Shown: piece after piece, positions 31,592 through 40,101 of the stretch
Position numbering within the stretch: position 1 is the first letter of the stretch
Layout: each line of letters opens with the position of its first letter
Assembly: GCF_022230955.1 (NCBI RefSeq)
Contig: NZ_JAKKFI010000103.1
Coordinates: 37,914-101,913, forward strand
DNA from: Micromonospora cabrerizensis
GTDB taxonomy: Bacteria; Actinomycetota; Actinomycetes; Mycobacteriales; Micromonosporaceae
Direction of reading: 5' to 3'
DNA length: 64,000 nt
The notes under the pieces: model-generated
What the model saw: only the letters and a program-made list of their open reading frames with translations
Database searches by the model: none
Told to the model about the DNA's origin: nothing
Position numbers and translations under genes: made by a program

Positions 31592-32419
31592 TCAGAGCGT
31601 CCGCTGGTACTCCTCCCAGGTCCGCTTGGGGCTGACTGCCGGTCCGTCGTCGGCACCCCGGTTGGCCAGGCCGTTACGACCGAGGTAGTAGTCGCCGGCC
31701 TGGTTCTGCGCGCCGGTCGACTGGTCGGTGTCGGAGAGCGCGATGGCGTGGATGTGGTAGCCCCAGTCCCCCTGGGCCGGCGTCCGCAGCCAGGCGGCGA
31801 AGCCCACCGTCCGCAGTCGACGCAGCACGTCCGTCCGGACGGCCGACGAGAGGCCACTGACCGACAGGTCGAGCGCGCCGCCGCCGTCGTGGGTGCCGGC
31901 GGAGGCGCCCACACCGCTGCTGTAGGAGCCCTGCGTGATGCCGAGCTGACGGCCGAGCAGACGTTCGGCCTCGAACAGCATCGTCCTGGTGCGGGTGTTG
32001 ACCTGCACACCGCGCAGGGTCACCACACTGCCGGGCGAGATCGCCCGGGCCACGGTGTAGCGCCCCTCGCCGAGCGACCGCAGCGACGACGGGCCGGGAA
32101 GGCCGGTCGCGTCGAGACCCGTGTAGCCGAGGGACCGCTGGTACGCCGCGTACGCGGCGATCGTGCTGGTGCCGAAGTGCCCGTCGACGTACGCCGACGA
32201 GAGCAGCCCTCTGGCCTGGAGTGCGCGCTCCACCAGCAGGACGCTGTCCTTGGCCCCGTCGGTGAGTGCGGTGTCCGGCCGACGTGGGTCGATCTGCGCC
32301 GCCTTGATCAGCGCCTCCATGTCCAGCTGCGGCAACGCGGCCGTGGCCGGGCCGGCCAGCGGGACGGCGCCGACCACAGCCGCACCGGCGGCGACGAGCA
32401 GGTTCCTTCTCGTGAGCAC
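31592..32419 (-). CDS. Tat-exported M15-like D-Ala-D-Ala peptidase with peptidoglycan-binding domain
   Basis: 275 residues. The Tat-type signal has T-R-R-N-L-L-V-A-A-G and cleavage near A-T-A (about 25-27). A PG-binding-1-like domain (about 55-115; V-D-G-H-F-G-T-S-T) is followed by an M15 VanY-like domain (about 140-275). That domain has the zinc motif T-H-D-G-G-G-A-L-D (H and D, the HxxxxxxD form) and the second His in W-G-Y-H-I-H. It probably trims stem peptides in the wall. GTG 32419 follows GGAGGA. It lies 45 bp upstream of the EEP gene on the same strand and may be co-transcribed with it. Confidence 0.8.
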   Translation of the reverse strand: MLTRRNLLVAAGAAVVGAVPLAGPATAALPQLDMEALIKAAQIDPRRPDTALTDGAKDSVLLVERALQARGLLSSAYVDGHFGTSTIAAYAAYQRSLGYTGLDATGLPGPSSLRSLGEGRYTVARAISPGSVVTLRGVQVNTRTRTMLFEAERLLGRQLGITQGSYSSGVGASAGTHDGGGALDLSVSGLSSAVRTDVLRRLRTVGFAAWLRTPAQGDWGYHIHAIALSDTDQSTGAQNQAGDYYLGRNGLANRGADDGPAVSPKRTWEEYQRTL

Positions 32420-32514
32420 GCTTCCTCCGCAAGATGTTGACTGATCCCCATGAGTGAATGGAGATATTCTTCAATGCGGAGGCCGAGTTGTCACCCCACC
32501 GAGGGCAGCACCCG

Positions 32515-32889
32515 TCAGCTCGCGGAGCCCTGTGGCGCCGGGTCGGGCACCGGCCCGACCGCCTCGTCGGCCAGGTGCCAGACCTCCCGCATCGGGGCCC
32601 ACCAGTGCCCCGAGCCGGGCTCGGCGAGCGACTCCTGACACGGGTCGGTCAGCTTCCACCACTCCTGGGTCTGCGGGTCAGCGGCGATGAGCCGCAGGTC
32701 GGCGTCGTAGTCGTCGCCGACGTACTCGTAGTAGCCGAAGAGCAGGTCGTTGTGCAGAAAGATGGTGTAGTTGCGGAAGTTCGCCTCGCGCAGCGTCTGT
32801 TCGACGCTCGGCCAGACGGTGGCGTGCAGCCGTAAATAGGTTTCCCGCTGGTCCGGGCGGAGTCGGATCACGCAGCCGTGACGTTGCAC
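32515..32889 (-). CDS. rhaM: L-rhamnose mutarotase
   Basis: 124 residues; interconverts alpha and beta anomers of L-rhamnose. The family's small ferredoxin-like fold is seen as R-L-R-P-D-Q-R-E-T-Y-L-R-L-H (His as catalytic acid/base), V-W-P-S-V, Y-T-I-F-L-H-N-D-L-L-F-G-Y-Y-E-Y and the W-W tail. Its normal partners (isomerase, kinase, aldolase, transporter) are not nearby, so it acts as a lone gene here, perhaps scavenging. GTG 32889 is the start; no strong ribosome site is visible. Confidence 0.9.
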   Translation of the reverse strand: MQRHGCVIRLRPDQRETYLRLHATVWPSVEQTLREANFRNYTIFLHNDLLFGYYEYVGDDYDADLRLIAADPQTQEWWKLTDPCQESLAEPGSGHWWAPMREVWHLADEAVGPVPDPAPQGSAS

Positions 32890-33160
32890 GTCGTGCCCCT
32901 TCGTGTGAGCTGGTCGGATCGAGGTGGCCGGGGGTCACCCTCAACGGCGCGCAACCGTCCGCCGCCGGTGGGCGTGGCGGGCGGTGCGCGCTGACCGCCG
33001 GATCAGGCGGTGTGCTGATCCGAGCGACCGATGATCTCAGTAGCCCACGTCGAGATCAACGCTCCGCCGGCACGAGGTGCCACCCGACGGTCCGGCCGGG
33101 CCGTGGAACCCGACCGTTTCGCCAGGCTGCGCACCGTGGCGGCGGGTCTACTCTCGGGTG

Positions 33161-33841
33161 ATGGAGGGCCGCGTGCTGGTGGTCGAGGACGACGCCTCCA
33201 TCCGGGAGGTCACCGCCCTCGGGCTGCGCCGCGCCGGATTCCGGGTGGACACCGCCGTCGACGGGCGGCAGGCCCTGGCGGCATGGCGAGCGCACCCGCT
33301 CGACCTGATCGTGCTCGACGTCATGCTGCCCGGCCTGGACGGCCTGGACGTCTGCCGGGAGATCCGGCGTACCAGTCAGGTGCCGATCCTGATGGTGACC
33401 GCGCGCACCGACACCATCGACGTGGTGGTCGGGTTGGAGTGCGGCGCCGACGACTACCTGCGCAAGCCCTTCGACCTGCCCGAGCTGGTGGCCCGGGTCC
33501 GCTCGGTGCTGCGCAGGACGAGCGCTGTCACCCCGTCCACCATCATCGAGGTCGGCGGCCTGGAGATCGACCCGGGCAGCTTCGTGGTCCGCCGGCACGG
33601 CCGGGAGGTGGCGCTGACCGCCACCGAGTTCCGCCTGTTGCTGGAGCTGGCCCGCCGACCCGGCCAGGTCTTCACCCGGGAGCTGCTGTTGGACCTGGTC
33701 TGGCACCACGACTTCCTCGGCGACTCCCGACTGGTCGACGTGGCGGTGCAACGGCTGCGCGCCAAGATCGAAGAGGACCCGGCACAGCCACGGTTGATCC
33801 GTACCGTGCGCGGCGCCGGCTACAAGCTGTCCGTGGGCTGA
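33161..33841 (+). CDS. OmpR/PhoB-family response regulator
   Basis: 226 residues. The receiver (1-115) has V-V-E-D-D with the acidic pocket, phospho-acceptor Asp near 50 (L-D-V-M-L-P-G), the conserved Thr (V-T-A-R-T) and K (Y-L-R-K-P-F). A winged-helix DNA-binding domain (about 128-224) ends V-R-G-A-G-Y-K-L. The first gene of a three-gene unit: kinase 14 bp later, then a lipoprotein overlapping the kinase stop. The arrangement resembles CseB/CseC, the envelope-stress pair of Streptomyces, but no sigE lies beside it. ATG 33161 begins directly at the receiver strand. Confidence 0.9.
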   Translation: MEGRVLVVEDDASIREVTALGLRRAGFRVDTAVDGRQALAAWRAHPLDLIVLDVMLPGLDGLDVCREIRRTSQVPILMVTARTDTIDVVVGLECGADDYLRKPFDLPELVARVRSVLRRTSAVTPSTIIEVGGLEIDPGSFVVRRHGREVALTATEFRLLLELARRPGQVFTRELLLDLVWHHDFLGDSRLVDVAVQRLRAKIEEDPAQPRLIRTVRGAGYKLSVG

Positions 33842-33855
33842 CGGGAGGGGCGGCG

Positions 33856-35280
33856 ATGGCCGGACGCGTGGTGACCCCGGGCCGCCTGCGGCGCCGGCTG
33901 ACCATCGCGTTCGTCCTGGTCGCCGGGGTCTCGGCCGGGTTGCTGGCCGGCGGCACGGGGCTGCTGCTGCGGCAGTCCTGGTGGGACGCGTCGCTGCACC
34001 AGGCCGCCGCCGACGCCCGCTACCAACTCGTGCTCGCCGGACAGTTCCTTCCGCTGACCGAGCACCGCAGCGCCGAACTGCTCACCAGCTTCGAGGCCAG
34101 CGGCCGGCACGTGGTGCTCGTCGACGGCCCGAGCCGCCCCTCGCACCCCGCGTACGCCCCGACGCTCGGCACCCGGTTGCGGGCCACCGTCGCGGGCGGA
34201 CAACTCGGCTACCAGCGCTCCGCACCGGCGCAACGCCCTCGGCTGCTGGTGGTCGGCGGGCGCATCCCCGGCTCGACCGCCGAGCTGTACGTCCTCACCG
34301 TGGAGGACGACGTCGCCGGCGACCTCGGTCAACTGCGCTCCGCGCTGGTGGCGGGCTGGGTGCTCGTGGTGCTGCTGGCCGCCGGGGTGGGTCATGCGCT
34401 CGCCCGCCGCACGCTGGAGCCGGTGGGCCGGGCCAGCCGGGCCGCCCGGGCGCTCACCGAGGGTCTGCTCGCCACCCGCCTGCCGGTACGCGGGCGCGAC
34501 GAGTTCAGCGTCTGGGCGGCGACGTTCAACGAGATGGCCGAGGCACTGGAGTCGAAGATCGCGGCACTGTCCGCCGCGCAGGCCCGCGAGCGGCGGTTCA
34601 CCGCCGATGTGGCGCACGAGCTGCGTACCCCGGTGACCGCGCTGGTGGCGGCGGCGTCGCTGCTGGGCGAGCACCTCGACCAGTTACCCGGCGATGCGCG
34701 ACCGGCCGCGCGGTTGCTGGTCGGCGACGTGGTCCGGCTGCGCCGGCTGGTCGAGGACCTGATGGAGATCTCCCGGTTGGACGCCGGACGGGAGCGGCTG
34801 GCCGTCGGGCCCGTCGACGCGTCGGCGCTGCTGCACGGGATCGTCGCCACCCGCGGCTGGTCGGAGCGGGTTCTGGTCGGCGGCGACGCGATCATGCTGC
34901 GCACCGACCCGCGCCGGCTGGAGCGCGTGCTGGCCAACCTGGTCGCCAACGCGGTCGAACACGGCGGCGGGGAGATCCGGGCCACCGTGACCGGGGCCGG
35001 CCGGCTGGTCGTCTTCGAGGTCACCGACCAGGGGCCGGGCATCCCGGCGGAGCACCTGCCCCACGTCTTCGACCGGTTCCACAAGGTCGACCCGTCCCGC
35101 TCGTCGCCGGGCAGCGGGCTCGGGCTGGCCATCGCCCGGGAACACGCCGCGCTGCTCGGCGGTGTGCTGAGCGTCCGCAGCGAGCCCGGCGCCGGCACCT
35201 GTTTCCGGCTGGAGCTGCCGACGGACGGTCCCCCCGCGCTGCCGAACGACGACGGCGCGCCGGCCGGTGACACGACATGA
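33856..35280 (+). CDS. Sensor histidine kinase, two membrane helices and HAMP
   Basis: 474 residues. TM1 is at about 18-38 and TM2 at about 165-185, with an extracellular sensor domain of about 125 residues between. HAMP (about 188-240), HisKA with V-A-H-E-L-R-T-P (phospho-His at about 255) and HATPase_c with N-L-V-A-N-A-V-E-H, D-Q-G-P-G-I and G-S-G-L-G-L follow. It is the partner of the response regulator directly upstream. GGGAGGGG precedes ATG 33856. Its stop overlaps the start of the lipoprotein gene. Confidence 0.92.
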   Translation: MAGRVVTPGRLRRRLTIAFVLVAGVSAGLLAGGTGLLLRQSWWDASLHQAAADARYQLVLAGQFLPLTEHRSAELLTSFEASGRHVVLVDGPSRPSHPAYAPTLGTRLRATVAGGQLGYQRSAPAQRPRLLVVGGRIPGSTAELYVLTVEDDVAGDLGQLRSALVAGWVLVVLLAAGVGHALARRTLEPVGRASRAARALTEGLLATRLPVRGRDEFSVWAATFNEMAEALESKIAALSAAQARERRFTADVAHELRTPVTALVAAASLLGEHLDQLPGDARPAARLLVGDVVRLRRLVEDLMEISRLDAGRERLAVGPVDASALLHGIVATRGWSERVLVGGDAIMLRTDPRRLERVLANLVANAVEHGGGEIRATVTGAGRLVVFEVTDQGPGIPAEHLPHVFDRFHKVDPSRSSPGSGLGLAIAREHAALLGGVLSVRSEPGAGTCFRLELPTDGPPALPNDDGAPAGDTT

Positions 35281-36170
35281 ACCGCACCGGCGTGATCGCT
35301 TGGGTGCTCGTCGCCGGCCTGCTGGTGAACGGGTGCGGCACCCCGCGCTCCGGAGCGCTCGGCCCGGCACCCACGGCGGCACCCTCCAGGACGGCACCGA
35401 CGAGCGCGGCACCGACGAGCGCCCCAGCGACCGAACGCCCGGATCCGACCGCCTCGGTGAGGCCTCCACGATCACCCACGACGTCCCCGCCGGGGCCGGC
35501 CGACCCTCGCGACACCGTGACCATCGAGCTGTGGCTCGTCCGCGCCGGGCAGCTGGTGCCGACCACCCGGGCCCGGCCGGCCACCCTGGCGACGTCGCGG
35601 CTGGCGCTGACCGAGCTGGCCGCCGGACCAACACCGGCGGAGGCCGCCGCCGGGCTGACCACTCTCGTCCCGGCCGGCATCGAGGTCAGCCGGATCACCG
35701 ACGGCACGGCGACGCTGCGGGTGCCGTCCGTCGGCGACCCGGTGCGGCGGCGACTACGCGAAGCCCAGGTGGTGTGGACGCTCACCCAGTTCCCCACCGT
35801 GCGTCAGGTCAGCCTGGACGGCGCGCGCCCGGTCGGTCGATCGGACTACGCGGACCTGCTGCCGCCGATCGTGGTGACCAGCCCGACGGCTGGTGAGCGG
35901 GTCGCCGCCCCGCTCGTCGTCACCGGCACCGCCACGGTCTTCGAGGCCACGGTGAGCGTCCGGGTGCTGGACGCCGCCGGCCGGGAGGTGGCCACCGGCT
36001 TCGGCACCGCCAGTTGCGGCAGCGGCTGCCGCGGCGGCTACCGCGTGGTGGTCGCCTGGCCGACGGCACGGGAGCAGCAGGGCACGGTCGAGGTGTACGA
36101 GGTGTCCGCCCACGACGGCTCACGGATCCACACGACGGCGGTGCCGGTGATCCTCGCACCCGGTGCCTGA
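35277..36170 (+). CDS. GerMN/Gmad2-domain lipoprotein
   Basis: 297 residues. Lipobox L-V-N-G-C (about 16-20), then a Pro/Thr-rich disordered stalk (25-80). A GerMN domain (about 82-190; L-W-L-V-R-A-G-Q-L-V-P) and a Gmad2 immunoglobulin-like domain (about 200-295; P-P-I-V-V-T-S-P-T-A-G) follow. It is an extracytoplasmic lipoprotein whose start overlaps the kinase stop (ATGA), so it likely modulates or is controlled by the two-component pair, as CseA does for CseBC. The two-domain form is common in Actinobacteria with unknown ligand. Confidence 0.85.
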   Translation: MNRTGVIAWVLVAGLLVNGCGTPRSGALGPAPTAAPSRTAPTSAAPTSAPATERPDPTASVRPPRSPTTSPPGPADPRDTVTIELWLVRAGQLVPTTRARPATLATSRLALTELAAGPTPAEAAAGLTTLVPAGIEVSRITDGTATLRVPSVGDPVRRRLREAQVVWTLTQFPTVRQVSLDGARPVGRSDYADLLPPIVVTSPTAGERVAAPLVVTGTATVFEATVSVRVLDAAGREVATGFGTASCGSGCRGGYRVVVAWPTAREQQGTVEVYEVSAHDGSRIHTTAVPVILAPGA

Positions 36171-36200
36171 CCACCCCGTTCACCCGCCGGACTCCACCTG

Positions 36201-36216
36201 GAAACGCAATCGTTTC
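36201..36216. promoter_or_regulatory. TetR operator candidate
   Basis: GAAACG-CAAT-CGTTTC is a perfect 6-bp inverted repeat 93 bp before the TetR start, and a half site (ATCGTTTC, 36287-36294) lies just upstream of the gene. It is probably the binding site for self-regulation and control of the following exporter gene. Confidence 0.55.
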
Positions 36217-36308
36217 GTGCACGCCCTGCGACGCAACTCACGAAAGCCTGCACGTTCCCACCTGCGCGAACTAGGGTCAGTACGACATCGTTTCATGGGG
36301 GTGCGGGG

Positions 36309-36938
36309 ATGCTGGGTGGTCAGCAGGTGGGTGCGGGTGCCGGAGTGCCGGCGGCCCGGGCCCCGCGCTGCACCGCGAGCGACCTGTTCGCCGTCGTCAC
36401 CGAGCTGCTGCGCGAGGTCGGCTACGACCGGATGACGATCGACGCCGTCGCCGCTCGCGCCCACGTCAGCAAGGCCACCATCTACCGGCGTTGGGACGGC
36501 AAGGCCGAGCTGGTCGTCGCCGCCCTGCGCGACCGGCACGTGGGGGTGCACAATCCGCCCGACACCGGCTCCCTGCGCGGTGACCTGATCGAGTTGCTGC
36601 GCGCCACGGCGGCGATCTGCGTGGCCGACTGCGACCTCATGCAGGCGCTGACGTTCGCCATGCGCACCAACCCCGAGCTGGAACGCCTGGTACGCCACCA
36701 GGTGCTGCCGGCCGGGCGGGTGGCCAGCACCGCCATCCTGGTCCGAGCCGCCGCCCGCGGGGAGATCCCGCCGGAGGCCGGCGAGCGCGAGTTGTTCCAC
36801 GATCTGGCGCCCGCGCTCACCATGTCCCGCATCGTCGCGCACGGCCTACCCGCCGATGACGCGTTCCTCACCCAGGTCGTCGACCAGGTGCTGATCCCGG
36901 TTCTCCGCTACCAGCACGACCGCCCGTCTCAGGCCTGA
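36309..36938 (+). CDS. TetR-family transcriptional repressor
   Basis: 209 residues. The HTH (about 22-70) has M-T-I-D-A-V-A-A-R-A-H-V-S-K-A-T-I-Y-R-R-W, the TetR signature. The rest is an alpha-helical ligand-binding domain with a Cys pair region. It is 35 bp upstream of an EmrB/QacA-type exporter, so it most likely represses that gene and itself, relieved by the exported compound. The palindrome at 36201-36216 is a candidate operator. ATG 36309 was taken from the longest start; GTG 36327 is also possible. Confidence 0.9.
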   Translation: MLGGQQVGAGAGVPAARAPRCTASDLFAVVTELLREVGYDRMTIDAVAARAHVSKATIYRRWDGKAELVVAALRDRHVGVHNPPDTGSLRGDLIELLRATAAICVADCDLMQALTFAMRTNPELERLVRHQVLPAGRVASTAILVRAAARGEIPPEAGERELFHDLAPALTMSRIVAHGLPADDAFLTQVVDQVLIPVLRYQHDRPSQA

Positions 36939-36973
36939 TTTCTCTCGACATTCGCACCACGGAAGGCTTCACC

Positions 36974-38467
36974 ATGTCCGGAACCACCTCGACCGCCCCC
37001 GGCGCGCCCGGCGCCGGGACGTCGACAGGAGCGCCGCACCCGCGTCGCTGGATCGCGCTGGCGGTCATCGCGGTCTCGCAGCTGATGGTCGTGCTCGACG
37101 CCACCATCGTGAACATCGCGCTGCCACAGGCCCAGGTCGACCTGGGCATCACCGACGCGAACCGGCAGTGGGTGGTCACCGCCTACACGCTGGCGTTCGG
37201 CGGGCTGCTGCTGCTCGGCGGCCGGATCGCCGACTACTGGGGGCGCAAGCGCACCTTCATCGTCGGCATGACCGGCTTCGCGCTCGCCTCCGCGTTGGGC
37301 GGCCTCGCCACCACGGGCGGCATGCTCTTCGCCGCCCGTGCGCTCCAGGGCGCCTTCGGCGCGCTGCTCGCGCCGGCCGCGCTGGCGCTGCTCACCGTCC
37401 TGTTCACCGAGGCCACCGAGCGGGCCAAGGCCTTCGCGGTGTACGGCGCGATCGCCGGTGGCGGCTCGGCGGTCGGTCTGCTGCTCGGCGGGGTGCTCAC
37501 CGAGTACGCCGACTGGCGCTGGTGCCTGCTGGTCAACATCCCGGTCGCCGCGATCGCCATCGCCTTCGCGCTCCCGCTGGTGCCGGAGAGCCGGGCGCAC
37601 GGCAACACCCGCTACGACGTGCCCGGTGCGATCGTGGTGACCGCCGGCCTGGTCTCCCTGGTCTACGGCTTCACCAAGGCCGCCGAGGACGGCTGGGACG
37701 CCACCGCGACGCTCGCCTTCATCGCCGCGGGCGTGGCGCTGCTTGCCGCCTTCGTGGTGATCGAGCTGCGCTCCAGCCACCCGCTGCTGCCGCTGCGCAT
37801 CCTGCTGGACCGCAACCGGGGCGGGGCGTTCCTCACCTCGACGCTGATCGGCGCCGGCCTGTTCGGGGCGTTCCTCTTCCTGACCTTCTACTTCCAGGTG
37901 GTGTTGCAGTACAAGCCCCTCGAGGCCGGGCTCGCGTCGCTTCCGGTCACCGCGGGTGTGCTGATCGCCGCGGGTGGTGCCAGTCAGTTGATGCCACGGT
38001 TGGGCGCGAAGCCGCTGATGGTCGCCGGGTCGGTGCTCGCCGCCGTGGGCATGCTGGTGCTCACCCAGATCGACGTGGACACCTCGTTCCTCACCCACCT
38101 GCTGCCCGCCCAGGTGATCCTGGGCCTGGGCCTGGGCTTCACCTTCGTGCCGCTGTCCAGTCTCGCCCTGGTGGGGGTGCCGGAGCACGACGCCGGCGCG
38201 GCCAGCGCGACGCTCAACGCCACCCAGCAGATCGGTGGCTCGCTCGGCACCGCCCTGCTGAACACCTTCTACACCAGCGCGGTCGCCGCCTATCTGGTCG
38301 GCCGCGCACCCAACCCGGTCAACCAGGTCGAGGCGCTGGTGCACGGCTACCGCGTGGCGTTCGCCTGGGGCGCGGCGCTGATCGTGCTCGCCGGGCTGGC
38401 CACCCTGGTCCTGGTGAAGGTGCGCAAGGAGGACGTTCCGACCGGCAACACCGTGCACATGGGCTGA
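36974..38467 (+). CDS. DHA2-family (EmrB/QacA-like) drug-proton antiporter
   Basis: 497 residues with about 14 membrane helices, the DHA2 pattern. The N terminus is disordered (1-23). TM1 holds V-V-L-D-A-T-I-V-N-I-A-L-P, the motif D1 of 14-TM drug exporters. Motif A occurs as G-G-R-I-A-D-Y-W-G-R-K-R, and motif C as G-x-x-x-G-P-like G-G-G-S-A-V-G-L-L-L-G-G. It uses the proton gradient to expel hydrophobic or cationic compounds. It is probably co-regulated with the TetR gene 35 bp upstream. A strong terminator follows. Confidence 0.93.
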   Translation: MSGTTSTAPGAPGAGTSTGAPHPRRWIALAVIAVSQLMVVLDATIVNIALPQAQVDLGITDANRQWVVTAYTLAFGGLLLLGGRIADYWGRKRTFIVGMTGFALASALGGLATTGGMLFAARALQGAFGALLAPAALALLTVLFTEATERAKAFAVYGAIAGGGSAVGLLLGGVLTEYADWRWCLLVNIPVAAIAIAFALPLVPESRAHGNTRYDVPGAIVVTAGLVSLVYGFTKAAEDGWDATATLAFIAAGVALLAAFVVIELRSSHPLLPLRILLDRNRGGAFLTSTLIGAGLFGAFLFLTFYFQVVLQYKPLEAGLASLPVTAGVLIAAGGASQLMPRLGAKPLMVAGSVLAAVGMLVLTQIDVDTSFLTHLLPAQVILGLGLGFTFVPLSSLALVGVPEHDAGAASATLNATQQIGGSLGTALLNTFYTSAVAAYLVGRAPNPVNQVEALVHGYRVAFAWGAALIVLAGLATLVLVKVRKEDVPTGNTVHMG

Positions 38468-38478
38468 GCCGACCGACG

Positions 38479-38528
38479 CGGCCGCCGGCCGGACCGCCCC
38501 GACGTGGGGTTGGCCCGGCCGGCGGCCG
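38479..38528 (+). terminator. Terminator after the exporter gene
   Basis: Perfect 14-bp arms CGGCCGCCGGCCGG (38479-38492) and CCGGCCGGCGGCCG (38515-38528), then GTTTCC. It separates the exporter from the maleylpyruvate-isomerase-type gene. Confidence 0.75.
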
Positions 38529-38576
38529 TTTCCGGTAACGTCCCGACCATCGTCGAAAATCCGTTTGAGGAGATCC

Positions 38577-39368
38577 ATGTCAACCCCTGCTGACCAGATC
38601 ATCACTGCTCTGCGTGCGGGCCACGAGGAGCTCGCCGCGCTCGTACGGGACCTCAAGGAAGACGACCTGCTCCGGCCGTCGGGGGCCAGCGAGTGGCAGG
38701 TGTCCCAGGTGCTGAGCCACCTGGGCAGCGGCGCAGAGATCAACCTGGCGACGCTGGACGCCGCCCGCACCGGCGCGCCCGGCCCGGACGGGGACTTCAA
38801 CCGTGGCGTCTGGGCACGGTGGGACGCGATGTCCCCGGCCGAGCACGCCGCCGGGTTCCTCGCCACCAACGAGCGGCTGGTCGAGGCGTACGAGGCGCTG
38901 GACGCCGGGACCCGGGCCTCCATGCGGATCGACCTCGGCTTCCTGCCGGAGCCGGTCGACGTGGCCACCGCGGCCCGGTTCCGGCTCAGCGAGTTCGCCC
39001 TGCACCAGTGGGACGTCGAGGTGGGCTTCAACTCGTTCGCGGCGGTGACCCCGGGGGCGGTGGCGCTGCTGCTCGACCAGATCGGCGGCATGTTGGCCTG
39101 GACCAGCCGCCCGCAGGAGCTTGGTGGTCGGGAGGCCACCCTGCTGGTCCGCCTGGACGAGCCCGAGCGGACGTTCGGGCTGCGGCTGGGCGAGAAGGTC
39201 GAGCTGGTCGACGCACCGGAGCAGCCCGACGGCGAGTTGACCGCCCCCGCCGAGGCGTGGCTGCGGCTGGCCACCGGCCGGCTGGGCCCTCAGCACACGC
39301 CGGACGGGGTGCGGGTGACCGGCCCGGTCAGCCTGGACGACCTGCGCCGGGTGTTCGTCGGCTTCTGA
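38577..39368 (+). CDS. Maleylpyruvate isomerase-type mycothiol-dependent protein
   Basis: 263 residues. The N-terminal half is a DinB-like four-helix bundle with L-S-H-L-G-S (first metal His) and A-L-H-Q-W-D-V (H-x-x-D), the metal site of mycothiol-dependent MDMPI proteins. The C-terminal half is a sterol-carrier-like domain. Members use mycothiol for isomerisation or detoxification. ATG 38577 follows GAGGAG. The substrate cannot be predicted; the neighbouring exporter and dehydrogenases fit a general detoxification setting. It ends 21 bp from the convergent CGNR gene. Confidence 0.87.
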   Translation: MSTPADQIITALRAGHEELAALVRDLKEDDLLRPSGASEWQVSQVLSHLGSGAEINLATLDAARTGAPGPDGDFNRGVWARWDAMSPAEHAAGFLATNERLVEAYEALDAGTRASMRIDLGFLPEPVDVATAARFRLSEFALHQWDVEVGFNSFAAVTPGAVALLLDQIGGMLAWTSRPQELGGREATLLVRLDEPERTFGLRLGEKVELVDAPEQPDGELTAPAEAWLRLATGRLGPQHTPDGVRVTGPVSLDDLRRVFVGF

Positions 39369-39389
39369 CGACCTGGCCGCGCCCGCAGC

Positions 39390-39968
39390 TCAGCGGGCCG
39401 GCAACGTACCGGGCCGGCTCCCGGCCGAGCGGGCCCGGTACGCCGCGACGTTCGCGCGGTTGCCGCAGAACTCGTAGGAGTGCCAGCGACGGCTGCGGTT
39501 GCGACTCGTGTCGTAGAACACGACGCGGCAGTCCTCGTTGGCGCAGAGCCGCAGCCTCGACCAGTTGCCCTCGGTGACGAGCGCGGCCACGGATCGAACG
39601 ATCTCGCCGACCACCGGGTCGCCGGTGACCTGGCGCAGCTCCGCGTGGCCAGGAGCGCTGAAGTCCTGCCGGAAGGTGATGGACGCCGTTCGCCCGGCGA
39701 GGGCGGCCCAGTGCCCGGCGGAATCGGTGCGGTCCGCCGGGTCCACCACGTCGAGCAGGTCGGCACGCACGGCGCGGACCAGGTCCAGCCGCTGCGGGGA
39801 CGGCACGCCCTCCTGCCCGAAGGGCAGCAGCACGGCGGCGGCCTCCTGCGCGGTGTCGAGCTTGTCCGGGGAAAACGCGTAGAAGCGCGAGTTGAGAAGG
39901 TCCACCACGGCCGCCGCTCGGGCGGGAACCGAGCCGTCGTCGCCGGTGCGTGCGGTGCTGGTCGCCAT
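39390..39968 (-). CDS. CGNR zinc-finger transcriptional regulator (ABATE domain)
   Basis: 192 residues. The N-terminal ABATE domain (about 1-135; V-V-D-L-L-N-S-R-F, N-W-S-R-L-R-L-C) leads to a C-terminal CGNR zinc finger. The finger is C-A-N-E-D-C-R-x-V-F-Y-D-x-S-R-N-R-S-R-R-W-H, then E-F-C-G-N-R-A-N-V. The four Cys bind zinc and the CGNR segment contacts DNA. ATG 39968 is used; ATG 39980 is a second choice. It is divergent from two MDR dehydrogenase genes across a 133-bp gap with two palindromes, so it likely controls them. Confidence 0.88.
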   Translation of the reverse strand: MATSTARTGDDGSVPARAAAVVDLLNSRFYAFSPDKLDTAQEAAAVLLPFGQEGVPSPQRLDLVRAVRADLLDVVDPADRTDSAGHWAALAGRTASITFRQDFSAPGHAELRQVTGDPVVGEIVRSVAALVTEGNWSRLRLCANEDCRVVFYDTSRNRSRRWHSYEFCGNRANVAAYRARSAGSRPGTLPAR

Positions 39969-40011
39969 GGCCCTGAGCATACGTCGCAGAGGTAAAACCC
40001 GAACACCCCTT

Positions 40012-40069
40012 ACATCCTGCGGATGTCACTGCTAATGTCGTAATGGCCGACGGGCGGAAGCCCATTACG
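40012..40069. promoter_or_regulatory. Two palindromes in the CGNR / dehydrogenase divergent promoter
   Basis: ACATCC-TGC-GGATGT (40012-40026) is a perfect 6-bp inverted repeat, and CGTAATGG (40039-40046) pairs with CCATTACG (40062-40069). Both lie between divergent starts at 39968 and 40102 and are candidate sites for the CGNR regulator. Confidence 0.5.
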
Positions 40070-40101
40070 CCCGGCGCATCACACCGCAAGGAGCACCCCC
40101 C

